Source of the DNA: an uncultured Verrucomicrobiota bacterium
GTDB lineage: Bacteria; Verrucomicrobiota; Verrucomicrobiia; Chthoniobacterales; SZAS-18
Assembly: GCA_937871685.1 (NCBI GenBank)
Contig: CALMOL010000129.1
Span: 1 to 7,138, forward strand
Direction of reading: 5' to 3'
DNA length: 7,138 nucleotides
Shown piece by piece: positions 1-5,078 of this stretch. Under the pieces are notes generated by a model. The model did not search any database. It saw nothing but the letters and a program-made list of their open reading frames with translations, and was not told the DNA's origin. How positions within the stretch are numbered: the stretch's first letter is position 1; every line of letters begins with the position of its first letter. A program made the position numbers and the translations under genes.

Positions 1-64
1 CATCGCGCAGCACCTCGTAGTGCGCGTAGAGCAGGCCGGCCGGCTCGAGCGGGGTCGCGGGCAT
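1..64 (-). CDS. N-terminal fragment of an unidentified protein, cut by the window edge
   Basis: Reading leftward from the ATG at 64-62 gives 21 codons, MPATPLEPAGLLYAHYEVLRD, with no stop before the window ends. The composition (soluble, no signal peptide, strong third-position GC) looks like a real cytoplasmic protein start rather than a shadow frame. I do not recognise the family from so few residues. No Shine-Dalgarno sequence is visible; a TATAAG box lies only about 15 nt upstream, so the mRNA leader may be very short or absent. The gene follows the 111-aa membrane protein gene on the same strand after a 191-nt gap, so co-transcription is possible but not shown. Confidence 0.55.
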   Translation of the reverse strand, partial: MPATPLEPAGLLYAHYEVLRD

Positions 65-78
65 GGACGAAAGGGCCG

Positions 79-108
79 CTTATACCCTTTCCCCCCGCGC
101 CGGGCCAA
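79..108 (-). promoter_or_regulatory. Possible sigma-70-like promoter for the left-edge gene
   Basis: On the minus strand, TTGGCC (plus 108-103) and TATAAG (plus 84-79) are separated by 18 bp. The downstream box is 15 nt before the ATG at 64, which would place the transcription start only a few bases before the start codon. The -35 match is partial, and AT-rich hexamers are rare here, so TATAAG stands out, but this is a motif match only. Confidence 0.25.
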
Positions 109-135
109 GCCCGGCGGCGATCGCGACCCGTCACG

Positions 136-172
136 CCGCGGAAACGGCCGCGGGCCTTGGTGGCGAACCAAG
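136..172. other. Two adjacent stem-loops in the 65-255 intergenic gap
   Basis: CCGCGG at 136-141 can pair with CCGCGG at 148-153 over a 6-nt loop. CTTGGT at 156-161 pairs perfectly with ACCAAG at 167-172 over a 5-nt loop. No T-run follows either on either strand, so neither is a classical rho-independent terminator. They lie downstream of the 111-aa gene (minus strand) and upstream of the left-edge gene. They could slow transcription or protect an mRNA end, or be chance structure in GC-rich DNA. The rest of 65-255 shows no gene. Confidence 0.3.
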
Positions 173-255
173 TCGCCCCAGCTTGCGGCGGTGCCTCGGC
201 GGGACGCAAACCGGCGATTCGGTTCACCGCGGGCTTGGTCCGACGAGAGGGAGGC

Positions 256-591
256 TCACGGAGCGGCCGGCGAGGGCTTGGGGCTGGGTGACGGACTCGC
301 AGCCGCGGGCCGGATCGGCGATTGATCGGCGAATTGCCGCTCGATCGCCCGGCCTCGCTGAGCGCGCTGCTCTTCCTCGGAGGGGCGCAGAGAACGCACG
401 ACGATGAATCCGATCACTCCGAGGAGGACAAGGAATGCCAGCCATCCGCCGAGCCGCGCCAGTGGCAGGCGAGCTTTCGGCTTGGGGTGCACTGGGACCA
501 GCACCACCGGCGGGAATGACTCGGGCGGGGCGGCTTGGCCAGCGCGACCGGGCAGACCGCGGGGCCGAGGGGGGATTCGGTGCGGATGCAT
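256..591 (-). CDS. Small proline-rich single-span membrane protein, function unknown
   Basis: The 111-aa product starts at the ATG at 591-589 and ends at TGA 258-256. Residues 1-45 are rich in proline and basic residues, including PPESFPPVVLVPVHPKP. Residues 47-65 form one clear membrane helix (GGWLAFLVLLGVIGFIVV) followed by RSLRP. Residues 71-90 are charged and probably helical, and the last 20 are Pro/Ser/Ala repeats (PSPSPKPSPAAP). With basic residues on both sides of the helix, topology cannot be fixed. The frame stays open far upstream, but that part lacks protein-like character, so I start at the first ATG before the proline-rich segment; no Shine-Dalgarno sequence supports it. The clean hydrophobic segment is the main reason to believe the gene. 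I recognise no family. Confidence 0.55.
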   Translation of the reverse strand: MHPHRIPPRPRGLPGRAGQAAPPESFPPVVLVPVHPKPKARLPLARLGGWLAFLVLLGVIGFIVVRSLRPSEEEQRAQRGRAIERQFADQSPIRPAAASPSPSPKPSPAAP

Positions 592-891
592 GATTGGGGG
601 AGGGTCGCCGGAGCAGGCTTGGTTCCCGCGGAGGCGGTGAAACGAGCAAACTCTTCGACGGAACTCCGGAATCGGGAAGCCCGTTCCCGGTGAATGGGAG
701 AATTCCTCGCGCCCACGCCGGGTGGGCAGAGACCGCCAGAGTAGGCGAGAATCAAAACGCCGCGCGGCACGGGGGCGGAGTTCGCCCCCGGCGGGCCAGG
801 CACGTTTCAGCGTCGCTTGTTGTGCCTGGATTGACGTCCGATGACGGGAGAAAGCGCCGGCCGATGAGAAGGGAGCCGGCGATGATTCTTC
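592..891. promoter_or_regulatory. Non-coding divergent leader with four perfect stem-loops
   Basis: This 300-bp stretch separates the minus-strand 111-aa gene from the plus-strand cupin gene, so it should hold both promoters. No convincing coding frame is seen. It holds four perfect inverted repeats: 673-678 with 684-689 (6 bp, 5-nt loop), 711-716 with 722-727 (6 bp, 5-nt loop), 770-777 with 783-790 (8 bp, 5-nt loop) and 796-803 with 822-829 (8 bp, 18-nt loop). A TTGACG at 831-836 resembles a -35 box, but no -10 box follows at the right distance. The hairpins could act in either transcript. No T-run follows any of them. Confidence 0.4.
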
Positions 892-1410
892 ATGCCCATC
901 TCCCGCCGCGCATTTCTGAAGACTGGCGCCGCCGCGGCCACGGTGCTCGGCGTGCCGGCGATTCTCCGCGCTCAGGCGGGCGCCCCCTCCACTCCCCAAC
1001 GACCAAAAGCTGCCATGGAAATCAAACGCGCCGGATCCCAAGCCTCCGCCAAAGGCGAAGCCGAGTATTTCACCGGAACGGTGCGCCGGGATCCCTTGTT
1101 TCAGCCCACCGCACCGGCGCGCGCGGGCGGCGCCGCCGTCACCTTCGAGCCGGGCGCCCGGACGGCCTGGCACACGCATCCGCTGGGGCAGATCCTGATC
1201 GTGACGGCCGGCTGCGGCCGCGTGCAGCGCCTGGGAGGATCGATCGAGGAGATCCGCCCGGGCGACGTGGTCTTGATCCCGCCGGGCGAAAAGCATTGGC
1301 ACGGCGCCACGCCCACCACGGCCATGACCCACATCGCCATCTCGGAAGCGCTCGACGGCAAGAATGTTGAGTGGATGGAGAAGGTTTCGGACGAGCAATA
1401 TGGGAAGTGA
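892..1410 (+). CDS. Tat-exported cupin, hydroxynitrile-lyase-like (COG1917 type)
   Basis: The 172-aa product opens with a textbook twin-arginine signal: SRRAFLKTG at residues 4-12, a hydrophobic stretch to about 25, and an AQA cleavage site at 27-29. The mature part from Met42 (MEIKRAGSQAS) is one cupin domain. Motif 1 carries His94, His96 and Gln100 (WHTHPLGQ); motif 2 carries His135 and His137 (PPGEKHWHGA). Numbered from Met42 these become H53, H55, Q59 and H94, the Mn(II) ligands I know from the Granulicella tundricola hydroxynitrile lyase, which this protein closely resembles. That family binds Mn and can cleave or form cyanohydrins, though its natural substrates are uncertain. The start is firm: an in-frame TGA at 883-885 lies just upstream, and the Tat motif needs this ATG. 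AAGGGAG at 869-875 is rather far for a ribosome site. Unlike the cytosolic characterised enzyme, this one is predicted to be exported folded, with metal loaded in the cytoplasm. The cupin assignment is firm; the lyase activity is inferred. Confidence 0.93.
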   Translation: MPISRRAFLKTGAAAATVLGVPAILRAQAGAPSTPQRPKAAMEIKRAGSQASAKGEAEYFTGTVRRDPLFQPTAPARAGGAAVTFEPGARTAWHTHPLGQILIVTAGCGRVQRLGGSIEEIRPGDVVLIPPGEKHWHGATPTTAMTHIAISEALDGKNVEWMEKVSDEQYGK

Positions 1411-1539
1411 GGTCTCCGCTCGCGGCTCGGCTCGATTGCGGACAACCTGGTTGGTGACCCGCGCTCTCCCGCCACGTCCGAGCCAAGCAGCGTTCCGCCG
1501 CTGCCGAATCTGAACCTGCCGCCCGCCCGCGAAGACGGC
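1411..1539. other. Spacer between the cupin stop and the GNAT remnant
   Basis: The frame of the cupin stays open after its TGA straight into the acetyltransferase remnant, but the intervening codons show no recognisable homology. GGCTCGG at 1424-1430 is complementary to CCGAGCC at 1478-1484 across 47 nt; it has no T-run and the loop is long, so I do not call it a terminator. No other feature is seen. Confidence 0.3.
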
Positions 1540-1716
1540 GTGAGGCTCGTTCATTGCGCTCCGGAGGCTCACGTGGAGGCGACCCGGGCAATCCTTGACG
1601 GGGCCATCGTCAGTTCCACCGCGCTCTTCGATTGCAAGCCCCGCACGCTCGAGAGCATGTCCGCTTGGTTCAGCGCCAAGCGAGCTTCGAGATCGCGGCC
1701 TGGATGTAGGCGGTGA
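1540..1716 (+). pseudogene. N-terminal remnant of a phosphinothricin-type GNAT N-acetyltransferase
   Basis: From a GTG at 1540 the frame reads VRLVHCAPEAHVEATRAILD, then GAIVSSTALFDCKPRTLESM, then SAWFSAKRAS, and stops at TGA 1714-1716 after 58 codons. The pattern of an N-terminal strand and helix, an AI..STAL.D.KPRT..SM..WF block and a KRA turn is typical of the first 45-50 residues of the phosphinothricin/methionine sulfoximine acetyltransferase branch of GNAT enzymes. Full-length members have about 170 residues. Everything after KRA is missing, including the acetyl-CoA-binding P-loop region, and I see no continuation in the other two frames before the cyclase gene's end at 1775. The gene therefore looks truncated by deletion or rearrangement and should be inactive. 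It lies in the same frame as the cupin, 129 nt after its stop. No ribosome site is visible, and the true original start could lie a little upstream. Confidence 0.65.
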
Positions 1717-1761
1717 CGACGAAGTCGGCAGGTGACTTTGAACCGGCCAGCGAGATACCCC

Positions 1762-1773
1762 GACGGAGCCGTC
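1762..1773 (-). terminator. Short hairpin directly after the cyclase stop codon
   Basis: GACGG at 1762-1766 and CCGTC at 1769-1773 form a small stem just downstream of the cyclase TGA (1777-1775) on the minus strand. The stem is only 4-5 bp and has no T-run, so it is at best a weak 3'-end structure. Neighbouring 1717-1761 holds nothing else I can name. Confidence 0.15.
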
Positions 1774-1774
1774 T

Positions 1775-3856
1775 TCACTTGTGCTCGGCGACGAAGACGC
1801 CGTCCCACGGGCCAGTTGGCGGCTGCTCGGCCAGATAGCTGGCACGGCGCTCAAGCAAGCGGGCGGCGAGGTCGTCGGGGCGAAGCTCGGCGGCCTTGTC
1901 GAAGGCGCGGCCGGCGGCGGCAAACTTGCCGGCGAGGTAGGAGTCCAGGCCGCGCTCGTAGGCGTCGCGCGCGGCGAGCACCGCGTCAGGCACGCCGCCG
2001 CGCTCGCCGAGCAATTCCACCACGAGGGTGCCGCCCGCGCGTCCATATACGGCCACGCGGTCCAAGCGCCGCCACTCGAAGAGGTGGCGGGCAGCCGACC
2101 AGGTGCCCTCGGAGGCGAGAATGCGGGTGCCGTAGAGCTTGTTGAGGCTCTCCAGGCGGGAGGTGAGGTTCACCGCGTCGCCGATGATGGTGTAGGCGAA
2201 GCGTTCACGGGTGCCGATGTTTCCCACGAGCACCTCGCCGGTGTGCAAGCCGATGCGAGTGCGCAGCGGCGCCGGCGCGGACGGAGCGCGCGCGGCGGCG
2301 GCCTCGTCCGCGGCCAAAGCGTGCTGCACGGAACAGGCGGTGCGGCAGGCACGCGCGGCGTGGTCGGCCACGGCGTGGGGGGCGTTGAAGAAGGCGAGGA
2401 CGCCATCGCCCATGAACTTGTCGATCGTCCCGCCCTCGGAGGCGAGGCGCGCGGAGATCATCTCGAGGTATTCGCCCAGGCGCTCCACGAGTGCGGTCGG
2501 AGGCATTCGCTCGGACAAGGCGGTGAAGCCGGCGATGTCCGAGAAGAACACGGTCAGCTCACGCACCTCGCCGCCGAGGCGTGCCTCGATTCCCTCCGAG
2601 AGGAGCGAGCGCACGAGCTGCCGCGGCACGTAGCGGCCGAAGGAGCGCAGGCCGGCCTTCATGCGGTCCACGGCTTGGTGGACGTGGTCGAGCTCGCGCA
2701 CGGCCGAGGGCGCCCAGGGCATCGCGCCGAGGCGGAAGCGGCCGACTTCCTCCAGCTCTAGGTTGATCTGCGCCAGCGTGCGAGCCAGCCGCCGCGCGAA
2801 GACGGCCGAGGCCAGGGCGGCGAGGGCCAGCGCACCGACACCGATGGCGAGGGTGAGACGCGCGTTTTCGCGCAGGGGGCCGAGGAACTCGACGTCCGGC
2901 GAGCCGATGCCAGTGATGAGCCGGAAGGTGCCGTCCACCTCGGAGGAGGTGAAGACGACCTCTCCTTCCTCGCCGGCAAAATCCAGCGGGGCGCGGAACG
3001 ATGACTGGCCCTCGCGCATTGCCTCGCGCTGAGCGGCGGGGATGGCCCGCGCCAAGCGCGCGACGGTATTCGCGGGCACGGGCGGGTTGGAGGAGAAGCC
3101 GAAGATATCGCCGGTCTGGGTCATCGCGGCGATGAGGCGGCGCCGGCCGGGATCGATGCGATCAAGAAAGGCGGTGATGTCCGAGAGCGAGAAATCCGTC
3201 GTGAACACCCCGATGGGCTCGCCGGTCGCGGCGGAGAGACATTTCACGCTGGCCGAGATGCCACGCTCGCCCTCGGCGAAGGTGTAGATTTCCGACCAGA
3301 AGACGCCGGGCGAGCGGAGCGCGCCTTGGAACCAGGGCTTGGGCCGCGGGTCGTAGCCGGCGGGCAGGTCCGTCTCCAGCGGCGTGGCGGTGCCGTCGGC
3401 TTCGATCAACGCCTCGCGCGGGCGGCCGGCGTTCTCGGCGGGGAGCGATTGGTTGAGGACGATGCCGCCGCCGGCCTGGCGTCGCACGCCGACGAAGCGG
3501 CCGGTGCCGAGGTCGGAATACGACATCCACGAGAGGCTCGGCAGGTAGCGCATCCGCTCCGCGAAGAGCGCGCCGAGCCGGCCAGGATCATCCAGCGGGA
3601 GCAGGCCCCGGCCGCCGAGCGTTTGGAACTCGAGCAGCGAGCGATAGGCTGGCTTGAAGAACTCCTGAATCTCCCGCGAGACGGCCAGCGAGATCAGCCC
3701 ATAATGCTGCCGCTTCACCGCCTCGATGGAGCGGCGCGATGCGAGGTAGCCAGCCAGCGCGATGCACCCGACCGTGAGCAGCAGCGTGCCAAGCAGCAGC
3801 CCGAGCAGCGCGGCCTTGAACGAAATCTTGCGGGGCGAGGAAGCGGGAGAATTCAT
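1775..3856 (-). CDS. Membrane-bound class III adenylate cyclase with dCache-like sensor domain
   Basis: Starting at ATG 3856 (MNSPASSPRKISFK) the protein has 693 aa. A first membrane helix covers about 15-38. An extracytoplasmic region of about 295 residues follows, with dCache-type signatures (PWFQGA near 175, FWSEIYTF near 187, GVFTTDFSL near 216). A second helix covers 334-353, then a HAMP-like helical linker and a class III nucleotide cyclase domain at about 430-620. All six key residues are present: metal-binding Asp440 (FFSDIAGF) and Asp484 (FMGDG), adenine-specifying Lys480 and Asp560 (IIGDAVNLTSR), and transition-state Asn563 and Arg567. Lys plus Asp points to ATP rather than GTP. An Ala/Pro-rich loop interrupts the domain near 515-530. 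The last 55 residues look like one or two TPR helices (AYERGLDSYLAGKFAAAGRAF). It should sense a small extracytoplasmic ligand and control cAMP synthesis as a homodimer. An in-frame ATG at 3892 would add 12 residues; I prefer 3856 because it gives a conventional short N-tail before the helix. The 59-aa membrane gene lies 99 nt upstream. Confidence 0.95.
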   Translation of the reverse strand: MNSPASSPRKISFKAALLGLLLGTLLLTVGCIALAGYLASRRSIEAVKRQHYGLISLAVSREIQEFFKPAYRSLLEFQTLGGRGLLPLDDPGRLGALFAERMRYLPSLSWMSYSDLGTGRFVGVRRQAGGGIVLNQSLPAENAGRPREALIEADGTATPLETDLPAGYDPRPKPWFQGALRSPGVFWSEIYTFAEGERGISASVKCLSAATGEPIGVFTTDFSLSDITAFLDRIDPGRRRLIAAMTQTGDIFGFSSNPPVPANTVARLARAIPAAQREAMREGQSSFRAPLDFAGEEGEVVFTSSEVDGTFRLITGIGSPDVEFLGPLRENARLTLAIGVGALALAALASAVFARRLARTLAQINLELEEVGRFRLGAMPWAPSAVRELDHVHQAVDRMKAGLRSFGRYVPRQLVRSLLSEGIEARLGGEVRELTVFFSDIAGFTALSERMPPTALVERLGEYLEMISARLASEGGTIDKFMGDGVLAFFNAPHAVADHAARACRTACSVQHALAADEAAAARAPSAPAPLRTRIGLHTGEVLVGNIGTRERFAYTIIGDAVNLTSRLESLNKLYGTRILASEGTWSAARHLFEWRRLDRVAVYGRAGGTLVVELLGERGGVPDAVLAARDAYERGLDSYLAGKFAAAGRAFDKAAELRPDDLAARLLERRASYLAEQPPTGPWDGVFVAEHK

Positions 3857-3955
3857 GCGCCCGAGCCGCGAAAGGTTGCCCGCAGCGTGCATCGGCCCGG
3901 CGGGGCGCGCACCCGAAACTTCCGCCGCCGGCCACGGGGTCGCGCTTGCCGTGGC

Positions 3956-4135
3956 TCACGCCTTTTCGGACTGCATCCGAAGCACGAACCGGATCAACAG
4001 CCCCACGATGAACAGTCCCAAGCCCGCATAAAACAGCCCATCGTGAACGACCACCGGCAGCATCGAGCCGAGCGTCAGCGGCAGGAGGATGGCGAGGGCG
4101 AGAAGGAAGAGGCCAACGGTGGCGATGTGCTTCAT
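3956..4135 (-). CDS. Small two-helix membrane protein, function unknown
   Basis: The 59-aa product (ATG at 4135, TGA at 3958-3956) begins MKHIATVGLF and has two hydrophobic segments, about residues 5-24 and 33-52, joined by a short MLPVVVHDG turn, and ends in a basic/polar tail, RMQSEKA. This is a helical hairpin with both ends probably in the cytoplasm. A longer reading from 4213 adds 26 residues that do not look like protein (GGGTARTQR), so I chose the internal ATG with its MK start. No Shine-Dalgarno sequence is visible. It precedes the adenylate cyclase on the same strand by 99 nt, so the two are likely co-transcribed, and it might be an accessory of the cyclase; that is inference from position only. 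I recognise no family. Confidence 0.7.
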   Translation of the reverse strand: MKHIATVGLFLLALAILLPLTLGSMLPVVVHDGLFYAGLGLFIVGLLIRFVLRMQSEKA

Positions 4136-4188
4136 CCGCTGGGTTCTAGCGGTTCCGCCTCCCCAGCCGCAAAGATTTTCGGAAAGGG

Positions 4189-4205
4189 CGGGGGCGACGC
4201 CCCCG
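4189..4205. other. Very stable GC hairpin in the divergent promoter region
   Basis: CGGGGGC at 4189-4195 pairs perfectly with GCCCCCG at 4199-4205 over a GAC loop. It lies between the divergent starts of the 59-aa membrane protein (4135, minus) and the exported protein (4264, plus). There is no T-run on either strand. It may affect transcription of either side or be an operator-like palindrome; its role is unknown. No clear promoter was found in 4136-4263: a TTGCCC at 4224-4229 is followed by GATAGA after only 15 bp. Confidence 0.35.
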
Positions 4206-4263
4206 GCGCTCACGCAAATCGGATTGCCCTGTCAATGGGAAGCCGATAGAGCGGGTGACCCCC

Positions 4264-4809
4264 ATGAAGCAACTCCCCGCTTTGCTCCTTGCGCTTGCTG
4301 CCGTTTCCGCGCTTCTCGCGGACGAGCGGAAGTTGCCGCCGAATCCGGTGAAATACGCGGCCAGCCCGGCGCCGGTGGTGTTCCCACGGGTCAACCCCAT
4401 CCTGGCCTTCCGGCCGCCGGAAGGCTGGGTGGTTTCCGTGCCGCCGGACGGAAGCGCCAAGATGAGCGTGGCGAAGCCGCGAGGGCTGGGCGTCATCCTT
4501 TCCAGCCAAGACCGGAAGATGGCGGAGGCCCAGATGGCGGAGGAGGCCACGAGCCTCGCGCGTGCGCCGGTCGAAGTCTCGCCCGAGCGGGGCTACAAGC
4601 CCGGCCCCGCCAAGCCCACCGTCCTCGGAGGGTTCGAGGGGATCGTGGTCGAGCCGCCCGGCCAAATCGGGAGCATTTCGATCGTGCAGAGAATCCACGT
4701 GCTGCGAAATCCCAAGGGCAAGTGCCTCAACCTCATCCTGACCGGTCCGCCCGACCCGCTTTCCGCCGGGATCCGCGCGTTCTTCGACTCGATTGTTGCC
4801 ATTCCCTGA
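4264..4809 (+). CDS. Exported protein of unknown function, possibly PsbP/DUF1795-like fold
   Basis: From ATG 4264 the product has 181 aa. Residues 1-19 are a Sec signal peptide: MK, a hydrophobic Leu/Ala core, and a cleavage site near VSA (14-16) or LLA (17-19). A GTG at 4255 would add only three residues (MTP). The mature part begins DERKLPPNP and has alternating strands: LAFRPPEGWVVSVP, MSVAKPRGLGVILSS, VLGGFEGIVVE, GSISIVQRIHVL, then GKCLNLILTGPP and a final helix AGIRAFFDSIVAIP. The order of a 'P.GW.V..P' strand, a 'g..g..v' strand, a 'l.l.l..p' strand and a closing helix with F..S resembles PsbP/DUF1795-type envelope proteins, but this is a pattern guess, not a recognised family. One cysteine, no lipobox. 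It stands alone, divergent from the 59-aa gene and convergent with the TPR gene. Confidence 0.85.
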   Translation: MKQLPALLLALAAVSALLADERKLPPNPVKYAASPAPVVFPRVNPILAFRPPEGWVVSVPPDGSAKMSVAKPRGLGVILSSQDRKMAEAQMAEEATSLARAPVEVSPERGYKPGPAKPTVLGGFEGIVVEPPGQIGSISIVQRIHVLRNPKGKCLNLILTGPPDPLSAGIRAFFDSIVAIP

Positions 4810-4865
4810 GTCCAAGGCCTTGTCATCCCCCACAACTGCTCGCGACTGAAGGAGCACCTCAGCGC

Positions 4866-4946
4866 GCCCGGAGGGGCGAGGGAAATGAGCCGGTGGTGCC
4901 AACCACCGGCATCCCTCCCTTCTGACTTCCGCCTCGGAGGGGGGGT
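4866..4946 (-). repeat. REP-like repeat, copy A (reverse orientation)
   Basis: The core is a perfect 9-bp stem, GCCGGTGGT at 4889-4897 with ACCACCGGC at 4902-4910, over a GCCA loop. Read on the minus strand the unit runs: a degenerate CTC-GAGG block, AGTC.GAAG, GGATGCCGGTG, loop, CCACCGGCTC, and the flank CCCTCCGGGC (plus 4875-4866). The same order of blocks recurs in copy B on the plus strand. Over the 34-bp core (4881-4914 against 5018-5051) I count 28 identities by hand, with most differences in the loop. Confidence 0.7.
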
Positions 4947-4986
4947 GGAGGGTCAGCAGGCGAGACTCATCGACCGTGTCCTTCCG

Positions 4987-5067
4987 GCACCCCTCGGGGT
5001 GCAGTCTAAAGTGGAGCGGATGCCGGTGACTGACGCCACCGGCTCCATTCCATCCGACCCTCCGGGC
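4987..5067 (+). repeat. REP-like repeat, copy B (forward orientation)
   Basis: It opens with a near-perfect palindrome GCACCCCTCGGGGTGC (4987-5002), then AGTCTAAAG and GGAG, then the core stem GCCGGTG (5022-5028) with CACCGGC (5037-5043), and ends with CCCTCCGGGC at 5058-5067. It is the inverted partner of copy A, about 40 bp away. Paired inverted units between convergent genes are typical of bacterial interspersed mosaic elements. Both units lie between the stop of the exported protein (4809) and the stop of the kinase-TPR gene (5079), so they may also serve as transcription or mRNA 3' boundaries for both. Confidence 0.7.
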
Positions 5068-5078
5068 CTCAAGTTGGA

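Noticed and set aside
831..859. TTGACG as a -35 box for the cupin gene
   Set aside because: No plausible -10 hexamer occurs 16-18 bp downstream.
594..1370. 258-codon plus-strand frame over the cupin gene
   Set aside because: It overlaps the cupin in another frame and is full of Arg/Gly/Pro; the cupin frame has clear family motifs.
1424..1484. GGCTCGG/CCGAGCC as a terminator for the cupin
   Set aside because: The loop is 47 nt long and no T-run follows.
256..2046. 596-codon open frame on the minus strand
   Set aside because: Only the last 111 codons look like protein. The upstream part crosses the cupin gene on the opposite strand and the end of the cyclase in another frame; its composition (Arg, Ser, Ala, Pro runs) is typical of a GC-rich shadow frame.
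1781..2761. 326-codon plus-strand frame opposite the cyclase
   Set aside because: Antisense shadow of a well-supported cyclase gene, with no domain pattern of its own.
3326..4249. 307-codon plus-strand frame
   Set aside because: Runs antisense through the cyclase N-terminus, the gap and the 59-aa gene; Arg/Glu/Gln-rich with no recognisable motif.
4210..4902. 230-codon minus-strand frame opposite the exported protein
   Set aside because: The plus-strand frame has a signal peptide and a sensible strand pattern; this one is its antisense shadow and runs into repeat copy A.
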